In this document: positions 19,470-28,855 of the stretch, piece by piece
Layout: each line of letters begins with the position of its first letter
Position numbering within the stretch: position 1 is the stretch's first letter
Assembly: GCF_000233695.2 (NCBI RefSeq)
Contig: NZ_CM001488.1
Coordinates: 2,346,013 to 2,410,012 of the forward strand
Reading direction: 5' to 3'
Length of the DNA stretch: 64,000 nt
Origin: Desulfobacter postgatei 2ac9
Lineage (GTDB): Bacteria > Desulfobacterota > Desulfobacteria > Desulfobacterales > Desulfobacteraceae
Made by a program: the position numbers and the translations under genes
The notes under the pieces: generated by a model
What the model saw: the letters and a program-made list of their open reading frames with translations, nothing else
Database searches by the model: none
Told to the model about the DNA's origin: nothing

Positions 19470-20240
19470 ATGCATCCGATCCTTTTTCAGGCCGGCGGTC
19501 TGAAGCTTTATACTTATGGCCTTTTCGTGGCACTGGGCTTTATCACAGCTATCTGGTTTACAAAACGGAATGCAAAATTTTATGGTGTTCCGAATCAGAT
19601 GGTATCAGATCTTTTTTTTACCATATTGTTCAGCGCTCTTGCCGGCGCCCGTATCCTTTATGTGCTTATTAATTTCAACGATTATCGGGATAATCTTCTT
19701 GATATCTTTAGAATCTGGAACGGGGGTCTGGTTTTTTTCGGGGGCTTTATCGGCGGAGCCCTTGGGGCGATTATATTCTTGCGTGTCAAAAAAATGGATA
19801 TCTGGAAAACCGCTGATGTTCTGGCCCCCGGCCTTGCTTTAGGTCACTCCGTGGGCCGTTTCGGCTGTCTTTTTGCCGGATGCTGTTACGGCAAATCCTG
19901 TACGTTACCCATTGCCCTGACCTTTACGAATCCGGACAGCTTGGCTCCCCTTAATACCCCGTTGCATCCCACTCAGCTCTATATGATTGCCTCCAACTTT
20001 GTTCTTTTTTTGATTCTTCTGGCCATACAGCAGCGCAAACGCTTCAACGGCATGGTCTTTTTAAGTTACATTCTGCTCTATTCCCTGTTCAGGTCAATTA
20101 TTGAATTTTTCAGGGGGGATTTCAGGGGTAACTTCTTTTTTGATTTTCTGTCATTGTCCCAGGGTATCGGATTGCTGATCTCCTGCATTGCCTTGATATT
20201 CATGATCATCAAATTGAGATCCCGGCATGGCACCCGTTAA
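19470..20240 (+). CDS. lgt: Prolipoprotein diacylglyceryl transferase
   Basis: The 256-residue membrane protein has seven helices and the Lgt signature GHSVGRFGCLFAGCCYG (about 126-142), preceded by the YGLFVALGF opening and GGLVFFGGFIGG. It transfers diacylglycerol from phosphatidylglycerol to the lipobox cysteine of prolipoproteins. GAGGT lies upstream of the ATG. It directly follows lspA, and its end overlaps holA by 14 bases, so the run ileS-lspA-lgt-holA is one tight operon. Confidence 0.96.
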   Translation: MHPILFQAGGLKLYTYGLFVALGFITAIWFTKRNAKFYGVPNQMVSDLFFTILFSALAGARILYVLINFNDYRDNLLDIFRIWNGGLVFFGGFIGGALGAIIFLRVKKMDIWKTADVLAPGLALGHSVGRFGCLFAGCCYGKSCTLPIALTFTNPDSLAPLNTPLHPTQLYMIASNFVLFLILLAIQQRKRFNGMVFLSYILLYSLFRSIIEFFRGDFRGNFFFDFLSLSQGIGLLISCIALIFMIIKLRSRHGTR

Positions 20241-21495
20241 GAACCTGGTCACATACAAGTCCCTTGCAGGCTCTCTTGATGCTTTATCAAAGGCTGATAC
20301 ACTTAAAACCGTGCTCATTTGCGGGGAATCCTTTCTGGTACGCAAGGCGTTGGATACCCTTGTTCCGATACTGCTTAAAGGGGAGTCAAAACAGTTCGGC
20401 TTTGATCTCCTGGACGGGAAAACAACACCCGTGGGAGAGATTGCCGAACAGGCCGGTACGTTTTCTTTTCTTGGAACCAGAAAAGTCATTGCGGTAAAAG
20501 ATGCCCCGCTTTTTGTATTAAAAGCGTCCGCCGGTGAGATCAGCTACAGTGATAAGGATCTTCAAGTTTTGATCCGTCTTGTTGAAGAGGGCATCCCTGA
20601 CAATCATGTGCTCGTCTTTACCACGGGTACACCGGATCGCAGAAAAAAGATATACAAGCTTATCCTTGAACACGGGTTGGTGGTGGACTGCAGTGTTGCC
20701 ACGGGCGCAAGAAAGGCGGACATTGAAGAACAGCAGGCCGTGCTGCAGGATATCAGCCGCCAGATGCTGTTAAAAACAGGAAAGCAGATGGCCCCGGATG
20801 CCTTTGCAGCCCTTGTGGACCAGACAGGATTTAATCCGGAGTTGTTTGCAAATGCAATTGAAAAACTTCTGACATATACCGGGGGCGGAAACCGGATTTC
20901 AGTGGCTGATGTTGGGGCTGTGGTACACAAGGATAAAAAAGACCCCATATTTACCCTGACCAATGCGGTGATGGACCGGGATGTCTCTACAGCACTTACC
21001 GTATTATCGGGCTTATTGTCGGACGGGTTTCATCCGCTACAGATTTTAAAAACTTTTGAAAACCAGATCAGAAGACTTTTAGCCATCAAATGTTTTACAA
21101 CAAGTCTGAATACGGGCAGGGCAGGGGGCTCTTCTTTAAAATATATGCAGTTCAATGCGTTCAAGCAGATGCTTTTGCCTGCAATGATGGATTGGGATTC
21201 AAACGCACTGAAGGCGGATGAAGAAAAGATGGGCCTTTTTATGGTTGGGAACGATAAAGATGAGACCCGTTCCGGCAAGCTGCCGGTCAATGATCTTTTG
21301 CTGGCGCCCAATCCAAAAAATGCCTATCCTATATTTCAGAATTTTTTAAAGTCTGAGAACTTTGCCCTGGAAGAACTGACATGCGCATTGTCTACACTTG
21401 CCGATCTTGATTATCGTATTAAATCCTCCGGGGGGGATACTGTTACAGGACTTGAGAATTTTATTATGGTCCTGTGCCGCAGGCCTGGCAAATAA
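20227..21495 (+). CDS. holA: DNA polymerase III, delta subunit
   Basis: A 422-residue protein with the HolA architecture: an N-terminal AAA+-like domain without a functional P-loop (TVLICGESFLVRKALDTLV, then TFSFLGTRKVIAVKDAPLF), a lid with FNPELFANAIEKLLTYTG, and the conserved linker KDPIFTLTNAVMDRD leading to a C-terminal collar domain. It opens the beta clamp in the clamp-loader complex. At 422 residues it is longer than the usual 330-350; the extra length appears in insertions near 180-190 and 300-345. The reading frame overlaps lgt by 14 bases. Confidence 0.85.
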   Translation: MAPVKNLVTYKSLAGSLDALSKADTLKTVLICGESFLVRKALDTLVPILLKGESKQFGFDLLDGKTTPVGEIAEQAGTFSFLGTRKVIAVKDAPLFVLKASAGEISYSDKDLQVLIRLVEEGIPDNHVLVFTTGTPDRRKKIYKLILEHGLVVDCSVATGARKADIEEQQAVLQDISRQMLLKTGKQMAPDAFAALVDQTGFNPELFANAIEKLLTYTGGGNRISVADVGAVVHKDKKDPIFTLTNAVMDRDVSTALTVLSGLLSDGFHPLQILKTFENQIRRLLAIKCFTTSLNTGRAGGSSLKYMQFNAFKQMLLPAMMDWDSNALKADEEKMGLFMVGNDKDETRSGKLPVNDLLLAPNPKNAYPIFQNFLKSENFALEELTCALSTLADLDYRIKSSGGDTVTGLENFIMVLCRRPGK

Positions 21496-21573
21496 ATGCT
21501 GTTTTTTTCTTGCGGTACCGTTGCCGGGTCTTAGAAAATTTATCATGGCATTGTGCCGAAAAGGAGATCTGCT

Positions 21574-23004
21574 TTGAAAAGGCGTAAAACCAAAATTGTA
21601 GCGACCATATCCAACCTGAACTGTTCAGTGGAATTCATTGAAACTCTTTATAGGGCCGGAATGAACGTGGTGCGTTTGAATACGGCTCATATGAGTCATG
21701 ATGATGCCAGGCAAGTTATTGAAAATACTCGCAAGGTGTCGGACAAGATCGGTATTCTTTTAGATACCAAAGGCCCTGAGATCAGAACCTGTGACGCCAA
21801 AGAGCCTTTGTCCGTTGTCTCCGGGGATTATATCCGGATCAAAGGAGAGCCTGGCGGAGTTTCGAAAGCGGATGTGATCTGTGTATCCTATTCGCATTTT
21901 GTCGATGATGTGCCGGTTGGTTCTTCCATTCTCATTGATGACGGATGTATTGCATTGAAAGTGAAAGAGAAGGCGGACGGCTATCTCAACTGTTTCGTGG
22001 AGAATGACGGGGTAATTTACCCCAGAAAAAGTGTCAATATTCCATCGGTTCATGTTAAATTGCCGGCTTTAAGCGAAAAAGATAGGGGGTTTATTGCATT
22101 TGCCGCAGACCAGGATCTTGACTTTATTGCCCACTCCTTTGTTCGCAACAAAGATGATGTTCTGGCCGTTCAAAATATTCTTGATGAGAAAAAATCTTCA
22201 ATCAAAATCATTGCCAAAATTGAGAATGCCCAAGGGGTGGACAATCTTCTGGAAATTCTGGAACATGCCTATGGGGTGATGGTGGCCAGGGGTGATTTAG
22301 CCGTGGAAATTCCAACTGAAAAAATTCCCTTGATTCAAAAAGATATTGTTCAAACCTGTATAGAACGTAGACGCCCTGTTATTGTGGCCACCCAGATGCT
22401 GCATTCCATGATTCATTCGCCACGGCCCACAAGGGCCGAAGTCTCTGATGTGGCCAATGCCTGCCTGGATCATACTGACGCGTTGATGCTCTCCGGTGAG
22501 ACGGCCAATGGTAAATATCCTGAACAAGCAGTGCTGACCATGGCCAGGATTGCCCGGGAGGTGGAGGAAAAAAGAAGCTCATTCGTTGATGTCCCCTATT
22601 CAAGTAAAGACAAACTGACAGACTATCTTGCCAAGGCGGCAGTAAAATCTTCCCTGCGGTTGAATACCAGAGGAATTGTAGCGGATTCTCTTTCCGGAAA
22701 AACTATTTTGGCCCTGGCCGCCTACCGGGGGGACAGCCCGATTTTCGCCCAGGTTTACGATAAAAAAGTGATGCGCATGCTCTCTTTGTCCTTTGGGGTA
22801 TTCTCCGAGTACATACCTCTGGGGGCAAGTCCAAGGGAATCAGTTAGAGGTTCCATCTGTCGTTTAATTGAAGACCAAAATTTTAAAGATGACGACCGGA
22901 TTATTGTGCTTTCCGGCAGTTTCGGGCCTGAACTGGGTGCTTCTTTTATTGAGATCAGCAATGCAAAAAATTTCAGCACCCAATGCGCGTTGATTCAAAA
23001 ATAA
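21574..23004 (+). CDS. pyk: Pyruvate kinase
   Basis: I favour a TTG start at 21574 because AAGGAG sits six bases before it; an in-frame GTG at 21553 would put that site inside the gene. The 476-residue product begins KRRKTKIVATISNLNCS and shows NVVRLNTAHMSHDDA, AKIENAQGVDNLLEIL with the catalytic lysine region, VARGDLAVEIP, and ATQMLHSMIHSPRPTRAEVS. It makes pyruvate and ATP from phosphoenolpyruvate. Substitutions such as TISNLN for the usual TIGPAS and LNTAH for MNFSH indicate a divergent lineage. The C-terminal allosteric domain is present. It stands apart from other glycolytic genes. Confidence 0.92.
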   Translation: MKRRKTKIVATISNLNCSVEFIETLYRAGMNVVRLNTAHMSHDDARQVIENTRKVSDKIGILLDTKGPEIRTCDAKEPLSVVSGDYIRIKGEPGGVSKADVICVSYSHFVDDVPVGSSILIDDGCIALKVKEKADGYLNCFVENDGVIYPRKSVNIPSVHVKLPALSEKDRGFIAFAADQDLDFIAHSFVRNKDDVLAVQNILDEKKSSIKIIAKIENAQGVDNLLEILEHAYGVMVARGDLAVEIPTEKIPLIQKDIVQTCIERRRPVIVATQMLHSMIHSPRPTRAEVSDVANACLDHTDALMLSGETANGKYPEQAVLTMARIAREVEEKRSSFVDVPYSSKDKLTDYLAKAAVKSSLRLNTRGIVADSLSGKTILALAAYRGDSPIFAQVYDKKVMRMLSLSFGVFSEYIPLGASPRESVRGSICRLIEDQNFKDDDRIIVLSGSFGPELGASFIEISNAKNFSTQCALIQK

Positions 23005-23164
23005 GCTTAACTTACGGTTCTGGGAAGTGGAGCGTTATTTTGTAGGAAATTCAGAGGCGTTTTGGTTTGTCTTTCGGAAAGATTGACATTGTTATAGATT
23101 TATGAAAACATATTAATAATAAATTTAAGCAGTTATTTTTATTTTTTGGGGGGAGGCGGGTCAT

Positions 23165-24925
23165 ATGTTGGAAAATGCCATGCGGAAGATGTTCAAGACC
23201 ACCTCACGGCGAATTGCAGTGCCGGCACTTTTGACAATCTTTCTTTATGTCATTGCTATGTTTATTGTTTTTCTTCCTCATATTGAACAAAGCTTTATCA
23301 GCAGGAAGAAGGAACTGATCCGCGAGTTAACCGAAACGGTCTGGAGCCTGGTTGAAAACTACCACGAACGGGAGCTCTCCGGCGAACTGACCCGGCCCGA
23401 AGCTCAGAAACGGGCACTCCTCCGGATCGGTACACTCCGGTACGGTCCTGAAAAAAAAGATTATTTCTGGATTGCCGACATGACGCCACGGATGATTTTG
23501 CATCCGTATCGCCCGGATATTGTGAACAAGGACATTGAGGAGATTCAGGATTCAGGTTTCAAAACGCTTTATTTTAGTTGGAAAGAGGTGGTTGAGACCA
23601 AAGGCGTCGGGTATGTTGATTATCAGTGGCAATGGAAAGACGATCCCAACAAAATGACTGATAAACAGTCATACATCAAAGGCTTTGAACCGTGGGGCTG
23701 GATTGTGGGTACCGGTATGTATCTCAGTGACATTTATGCGGAGATCGACGCCATACGCAATAGGTTTATCGCCATCTCCACAGCTATTCTGGGCATCGTC
23801 CTGATGCTGTCACTATATTCCATTCGCCAGACAATGAAGGCCGACAGGGTACTGATGCGCACCCTCATTGAACGAAACGTACTGAATATTTCCTTGAAAA
23901 AAAGCAAAGAGCGATTTCGCAGCCTTCTGGAAAACACCAGTGACTGGATATGGGAAAGCGATGAAAAGGGTCAGTATACCTATTCAAGCCCCAGGGTGGA
24001 GGCGTTGTTGGGTTTTTCCTCGGAAGAGGCAATACACAAAACCATCATGGATTTCGTGCCCATAGATTTAAAGAACCTGTATCAGAAAACCTTCGAAAAT
24101 CTGCTTGGCGGCCAAAAACCATTTAGAGGATTTGAAACTACATGCCAGAAAAAAAACGGCGAGAATGTGGTTGTCGAACACAATGCAGTGCCGGTTTTTT
24201 CGGAAAACGGCGGGCTTTTGGGCTACAGAGGGGTGACCCGGGACATCACGGACCGAAAAAAGGCCATGGAAGAGCTTAAAAAGAGTCGAGACGTCCTACA
24301 CGCAAACCTTGAGGAGACCGTGAAGTCGTTGGCCTACGCTGCGGAAAAACGTGATCCTTACACTGCCGGCCATCAGACACGGGTTGACCGATTGGCCTGT
24401 GCCATTGCACGAGAACTTGGACTTTCAGATCATCAGATTGAAGGACTTCACTTTGCCGCACTTTTACATGATATCGGCAAAATTGCCCTGCCGTCCGAAT
24501 TCCTGTCTAAACCGACGATGTTGTCCCACGAAGAGCATGAAATCATTAAATGCCATCCCCAGGTGGGGTACGATATCTTGAAAAATATTCATTTCCCATG
24601 GCCGGTTGCGGAAATGGTATACCAGCACCACGAATATCTTGACGGTTCAGGTTATCCCAGGAATTTGACCGATAAGGAAATTCTTCTTGAATCAAAAATA
24701 CTGACGGTTGCCGATGTGGTGGAGGCCATATCATCCCACCGTCCCTACAGGCCGTCTCTGGGCATGAACGCAGCACTGGAGGAGATACGCAATGGTCGGG
24801 GAATTCGATATCATGCTCCTTCTGTGGACGCCTGTCTGAAGCTCATCAAAGCTGAAAATGTCGATTTATTGGGATTGTCAGAAATAGATAAGGGAGAATT
24901 AGGGCCTATAAAGAACGCAACTTAA
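23165..24925 (+). CDS. Membrane Cache-PAS-HD-GYP c-di-GMP phosphodiesterase
   Basis: The 586-residue sensor starts at an ATG behind a GGGGGGAGG site. Order: helix 1 (about 16-38); a periplasmic single Cache domain (about 40-195) with ALLRIGTLRYGPEKKDYFWI; helix 2 (about 198-218); a PAS domain (about 245-370) with WIWESDEKGQYTYSSP; then HD-GYP (about 385-560). The HD-GYP core is complete: HQTRVDRLACAIA, LLHDIGKIALP, HPQVGYDIL and QHHEYLDGSGYP. It should hydrolyse c-di-GMP in response to a small periplasmic ligand. It is convergent with a GGDEF-EAL gene 33 bases away, making this a c-di-GMP hot spot. Confidence 0.92.
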   Translation: MLENAMRKMFKTTSRRIAVPALLTIFLYVIAMFIVFLPHIEQSFISRKKELIRELTETVWSLVENYHERELSGELTRPEAQKRALLRIGTLRYGPEKKDYFWIADMTPRMILHPYRPDIVNKDIEEIQDSGFKTLYFSWKEVVETKGVGYVDYQWQWKDDPNKMTDKQSYIKGFEPWGWIVGTGMYLSDIYAEIDAIRNRFIAISTAILGIVLMLSLYSIRQTMKADRVLMRTLIERNVLNISLKKSKERFRSLLENTSDWIWESDEKGQYTYSSPRVEALLGFSSEEAIHKTIMDFVPIDLKNLYQKTFENLLGGQKPFRGFETTCQKKNGENVVVEHNAVPVFSENGGLLGYRGVTRDITDRKKAMEELKKSRDVLHANLEETVKSLAYAAEKRDPYTAGHQTRVDRLACAIARELGLSDHQIEGLHFAALLHDIGKIALPSEFLSKPTMLSHEEHEIIKCHPQVGYDILKNIHFPWPVAEMVYQHHEYLDGSGYPRNLTDKEILLESKILTVADVVEAISSHRPYRPSLGMNAALEEIRNGRGIRYHAPSVDACLKLIKAENVDLLGLSEIDKGELGPIKNAT

Positions 24926-24958
24926 TTGAATGCTTTATCGGTAACTTTTATGCTGAGA

Positions 24959-27154
24959 CTATGTTTTAATCAGGGGCATGGGTTTGCAAACACCAAACCC
25001 TTGGGCAAAATCAACACCAATTTCATTCAATATGTCAATGATGGGTTGGTTTTCAGCGAATTCAGCAATGGTAATTTTTCCCAGAAGATGTCCAATTCGA
25101 TTAATTGTTTCAGTCATTGCCCTGTCCACCTCATCCTGTTCAATGTTTTTTACAAAGCTGCCGTCAATCTTCAAATAGTCAACCGGTATGTTTTTCAAAT
25201 AACTAAAAAAGTTTGCACCGGTGCCAAAGTCATCAATAGCAAATTGGATACCAATTTGCTTACATTCATTTATGAAATCTGTTGCGGCACGCAGATTTCT
25301 TACAGCAACCGTTTCAGTTATTTCAAAGCAGATAGATGTCGTATCAATGTTGTATTGGGTAATTTTTGCCTTTATGAAATCGCATAACTCAAGACAGTTG
25401 ATTGAAGCTCCTGAAAGGTTGATGTTCACCATCAGGCCGGAATCTCCATGATCAGCACGTATATTATGAAATTCTGAAAAAACTTTATTGATCACCCACT
25501 GATCAATCTGTGGCATTAAGTTATACCGCTCGGCAGCAGGAAAGAAACGACCGGGCGGGATAAGCTCCCCACTCTCAGACACCAATCGTAAAAGAATTTC
25601 CAGATGCTGTCGGGGGCCGGTACGATCGCTCAATGTCTGGAACGTCTGATAGTAAAGAGAGAAGCGATCTTCCTCCAGTGCGGATTTTATACGTTCCACC
25701 CAACTGACTTCATTTCGCCTGGCTGTCAACTCCGCCTTATTGTCCTGAAAAATACAAAGGCGGTGGCGGCCGGATTCTTTTGCCCAATAACAGGCCGAAT
25801 CAGCTTCACTCATAACATCCTTGGCCTTACGACTCCTGCTGGTGACAGATGTCATACCGATGCTTATCCCAACGGTATTACTTTTGCCATTATAAAAAAA
25901 ATGGAAATTTTTGACGGCGCTAAGAATACTGTTGGCGATTATCCGGCCGCGTTCTTCATCGCATCCGTCCAGGAGAAGGCCGAATTCATCTCCGCCAAGA
26001 CGTGCCACTGAATCACTGGTCCGAACCTGAGCGCTTATGATCCGTGATAATTGTATAAGCAGTTCATCTCCGGCATTATGACCACAGGTGTCATTAACAA
26101 TTTTAAATCCGTCAAGATCCATAAAACAAAGCAACCCTGATCTTTTCTCAACTTGAGCCCGCTCAATTGCCTTTGCAACCCTTTCCTCAAATTCACGGCG
26201 ATTAATCAGCCCGGTCAATGAATCGTGGGATGCCTGCCAGGATTGTTGTTTCAGTCGTTTACGAAAAATGGTGACATCGCTCAAACAGAGTACGCCGCCA
26301 ATCAATTTTCCGCTGTTATCCAGTAAGGGAACGGCCTGCTCTTCCACAGCTATTGTTCGATTGTCATGGGAAATAAGAGAACAGCGCCCTTGGCAGGAGG
26401 CAGATCTTTTTGTATTAATTGCCTTGTAGAGTGCACTCTCAACTTCTGAATTGGTTTGCTCGTCAATTAGTGTCAGAATTTCAGATATGGCTTTCCTGTT
26501 TAATTCGTAAAATGAACGGCCAATGAGTTTCTCTGCAGCAGGATTAAGATAGACAAGGCTTCCTTTTTTATCCGTACGGAGGACGCCGTCATGAATTGAC
26601 TGGAGTGTAACCTCTGCCTGTTGTTTTTCTTCAGACAATTCAGTGGAAAGTCGACGAAGTTTTTTAACCGGGAGGAACCAGAGTACCAGCAAAACTAAGG
26701 ACCCCATAAACAACCCAAGAACACTGCTGACCAAAGTGTTGTGAATGACATGGGAAAGGCTCGTACTCACAACAACCTTTCCTACGATCCGATATAGATC
26801 ATAGAGCGGGTAGCTTCGCTGTATAAAACGGCCCTTTATGGGTTCCCCGGCTGAAGTCAGTTCATTTCCTTGATCATCGAAAATCTGCACAAATTCGTTT
26901 TCCAATAGAACGGGTTCCCGGGCAAGGATTCCCTGCATCCGGTTTTCTGCAAACATCCATGTTTGCGGAAGTGTTGTGATCATTTCTTTTTGCGCATTGG
27001 CTTTGATCCGAGCCTTGAAAGTGAGTTCTTTTGATAAATCACTATATGCAATAAAAGCGGAAACTGCCGGAAGGCCGAAGACCACAACTATGGATATGGT
27101 CAAGGATAGATGGAGGAGCAGTTTATCAAGCTTATCCGGGATGGAAGGAGTCAT
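24959..27154 (-). CDS. Membrane PAS-GGDEF-EAL protein (c-di-GMP turnover)
   Basis: The 731-residue protein has helix 1 (about 15-37), a periplasmic stretch of about 105 residues without a domain I can name, helix 2 (about 143-163), PAS (about 180-290), GGDEF (about 310-470) and EAL (about 490-730). The cyclase site is intact (RLGGDEFGLLLDG). The phosphodiesterase side has EILLR in place of EALLR, VNINLSG, CFEITET, AIDDFGTGANFFSYLK, LKIDGSF and FAQGF, so the metal and catalytic residues appear to be kept and both activities are possible. The gene begins 10 bases after a PstS-like binding-protein gene, which suggests the binding protein feeds the periplasmic domain. Confidence 0.9.
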   Translation of the reverse strand: MTPSIPDKLDKLLLHLSLTISIVVVFGLPAVSAFIAYSDLSKELTFKARIKANAQKEMITTLPQTWMFAENRMQGILAREPVLLENEFVQIFDDQGNELTSAGEPIKGRFIQRSYPLYDLYRIVGKVVVSTSLSHVIHNTLVSSVLGLFMGSLVLLVLWFLPVKKLRRLSTELSEEKQQAEVTLQSIHDGVLRTDKKGSLVYLNPAAEKLIGRSFYELNRKAISEILTLIDEQTNSEVESALYKAINTKRSASCQGRCSLISHDNRTIAVEEQAVPLLDNSGKLIGGVLCLSDVTIFRKRLKQQSWQASHDSLTGLINRREFEERVAKAIERAQVEKRSGLLCFMDLDGFKIVNDTCGHNAGDELLIQLSRIISAQVRTSDSVARLGGDEFGLLLDGCDEERGRIIANSILSAVKNFHFFYNGKSNTVGISIGMTSVTSRSRKAKDVMSEADSACYWAKESGRHRLCIFQDNKAELTARRNEVSWVERIKSALEEDRFSLYYQTFQTLSDRTGPRQHLEILLRLVSESGELIPPGRFFPAAERYNLMPQIDQWVINKVFSEFHNIRADHGDSGLMVNINLSGASINCLELCDFIKAKITQYNIDTTSICFEITETVAVRNLRAATDFINECKQIGIQFAIDDFGTGANFFSYLKNIPVDYLKIDGSFVKNIEQDEVDRAMTETINRIGHLLGKITIAEFAENQPIIDILNEIGVDFAQGFGVCKPMPLIKT

Positions 27155-27164
27155 CAGTTTCGTG

Positions 27165-27995
27165 TTATTGAGCCGGATAATTGCCGTTTTGTTTTAAAAT
27201 ATCGGACCCTTTTTCAGAAAAAACAAACTCAAGGAATGCATCGACTTGAGCAGAGCGCTCCTTTGGAAGAATAAAGTAAAACCGTTTGATAATCGGATAA
27301 TCACCTGCAATGCAGGACTGAATGTTAGGCTCCACACCGTCAAGTGTTAATGCGCGAAGCTCTCTTTTTTCAGAAATAAGCAAAGCCAAAGATGTCACCC
27401 CGATGCTGCCGGGTGTGTTCTCAATCTTGTCCACCGCTTCTTGATCCGTTGAAGCGAAAAGAAATCCCTGCTGGTTTTCGGCAATCTCTACCGCTTTTTT
27501 TAGTTCAGGAGAAAGGGCTTTTATCTGTTTGGTATTATCGTCTCCGGCCTGGCGGATAATGGGACGAATGGTGGAGCCGTCCGGCCATTGTTTTAAAACA
27601 CCTTTATAAATGTCCACGAGTTGTGTTTGTGTGACGGCATCAATTTTTGTCCTGTTTGATACGGCAAAAACCGTTGGTGTACGGGCGTATTCAACGGCAA
27701 CAAGTCCTTTTTCCAACTCAGCATCTTTTAAAGGCCGGGCACTGAGGCCGATCTGAATAGCGCCTTTAGGGACTGCTTTTATGGCACCGCTGCTTCCGAT
27801 ACTTGGCAGTAATGTAATTTGAACGTCTGGATTTGCTTCTTGATATGCTTGGGCAATCCATTTCATTGTGCCAAGGGCATTACCGGTTCCACCTATTGTT
27901 ATGGCAGCTGAGCATGCAGCTATAGTGAAATAAAAAAATATAAGTGTTAAAACGAATACGGACAAGGAACAGTATTTTTGTTTTAAATGAATCAT
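27165..27995 (-). CDS. PstS-like periplasmic substrate-binding protein
   Basis: The start at 27995 follows a GGGGGGAAAA stretch and gives a good signal sequence (about residues 1-28); the frame continues upstream to 28052 but without a site. TIAACSAA may be a lipobox, so this could be a lipoprotein. Mature motifs are GGTGNALGTMKWIAQAY, LLPSIGSSGAIKAV (anion-binding loop) and GDYPIIKRFYFILP near the end, all typical of the phosphate/anion PBP-like family. No pstC, pstA or pstB gene accompanies it. Instead it is followed after ten bases by the GGDEF-EAL gene, so a sensory rather than transport role is the more likely reading. Confidence 0.82.
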   Translation of the reverse strand: MIHLKQKYCSLSVFVLTLIFFYFTIAACSAAITIGGTGNALGTMKWIAQAYQEANPDVQITLLPSIGSSGAIKAVPKGAIQIGLSARPLKDAELEKGLVAVEYARTPTVFAVSNRTKIDAVTQTQLVDIYKGVLKQWPDGSTIRPIIRQAGDDNTKQIKALSPELKKAVEIAENQQGFLFASTDQEAVDKIENTPGSIGVTSLALLISEKRELRALTLDGVEPNIQSCIAGDYPIIKRFYFILPKERSAQVDAFLEFVFSEKGSDILKQNGNYPAQ

Positions 27996-28077
27996 CACTT
28001 TTCCCCCCTTTTTTTTATTATAAACAGAGCTGAAAGTATAGCTCAGACCCAATTAATTTTCTATGAAAAATGGGAAT

Positions 28078-28641
28078 TTAATATTCTCCCATATAATCCA
28101 CAAGCATCCCTGTGGTCTGACGTAACCGCTGACTGATAAGCTTGGAGATTTTCCACAGCAGTTGGACCCCTAATTGTGGATCGTCCTGGGTCAGGCGAAT
28201 CAGATTGTCCTGGGTCATGAAAAAAATTACGGTTTCTTTTACGGCGATGCCCGAGGCAGAGCGTGGCTCACCGTCGATCAAGGCCATTTCGCCAAAAGTC
28301 TGGGAACTGGTCAGGGTGGTGATCCGGGTGTTTTCCTTAATAATGTCAATGGCACCCTTGACGATAATTCCCAGGCTTTTGTCCGTATCCCCTTCCTTGA
28401 ACACGATGGCACCCGGTTTAGCTATCACCGGTTCAATATAGAAACATATTTTTTTGGTATGTTCCCAGGAGAATTCCCTGGCCCATTTTGTTTTCTGGAG
28501 TACATGGGCATATCTGGCATATTTTTCCTGGGGCGGGCCAGCTGCATTCTGCCGATCATTAGGTTTCATGCTTTTTCCGGTCATTTGAGAATTGGATTTG
28601 TTGAGTATAAATTCCAGATCGGTTGAACTCAATGAATCCAA
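28078..28641 (-). CDS. Cyclic-nucleotide-binding domain protein, no DNA-binding domain
   Basis: A 187-residue protein whose C-terminal 130 residues form a Crp/cNMP-type beta roll: VFKEGDTDKSLGIIVKGAIDI, then FGEMALIDGEPRSASGIAV, which matches the phosphate-binding cassette FGEMALIDxxPRSA. No helix-turn-helix follows; the protein ends soon after the C helix. It may bind cAMP, cGMP or nothing, and act through protein contact. The start is uncertain: a TTG at 28641 has AAGGA ten bases before it, while ATGs at 28584 and 28569 are alternatives that keep the domain whole. It follows the 53-residue gene by six bases. Confidence 0.78.
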   Translation of the reverse strand: MDSLSSTDLEFILNKSNSQMTGKSMKPNDRQNAAGPPQEKYARYAHVLQKTKWAREFSWEHTKKICFYIEPVIAKPGAIVFKEGDTDKSLGIIVKGAIDIIKENTRITTLTSSQTFGEMALIDGEPRSASGIAVKETVIFFMTQDNLIRLTQDDPQLGVQLLWKISKLISQRLRQTTGMLVDYMGEY

Positions 28642-28647
28642 CAGGCA

Positions 28648-28809
28648 CTATTCCTTAGTGATAAATTCGTCCAGTTTGGTGAAAAGACTTTCAGGCCATT
28701 GTTCGGCTGTCAGAAACAGTTCTTTTTCTTCGGGCGTCAGACTTTCTTTAATAGCGGGGGGCAGGCTTTCATAGGCCTCTTGTCTGACTATTTCTGTTTT
28801 TTTATCCAT
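28648..28809 (-). CDS. Small acidic 53-residue protein, unknown
   Basis: A short frame on the minus strand from ATG (complement of 28807-28809) to TAG, with AGAGATGA upstream. The product starts MDKKTEIVRQEAYESLPP and ends KLDEFITKE; it is charged and predicted helical, with LTPEEKELFLTAEQWPESLF in the middle. It occupies the whole gap between rsmE and the cyclic-nucleotide-binding gene with spacing of 46 and 6 bases, which argues that it is real and co-transcribed. I do not recognise a family. It could be a partner of the downstream cNMP-domain protein. Confidence 0.6.
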   Translation of the reverse strand: MDKKTEIVRQEAYESLPPAIKESLTPEEKELFLTAEQWPESLFTKLDEFITKE

Positions 28810-28855
28810 TTTGTTCATCTCTTTTTTTATCCTCTGAATACAACAGCTTAAAAAT

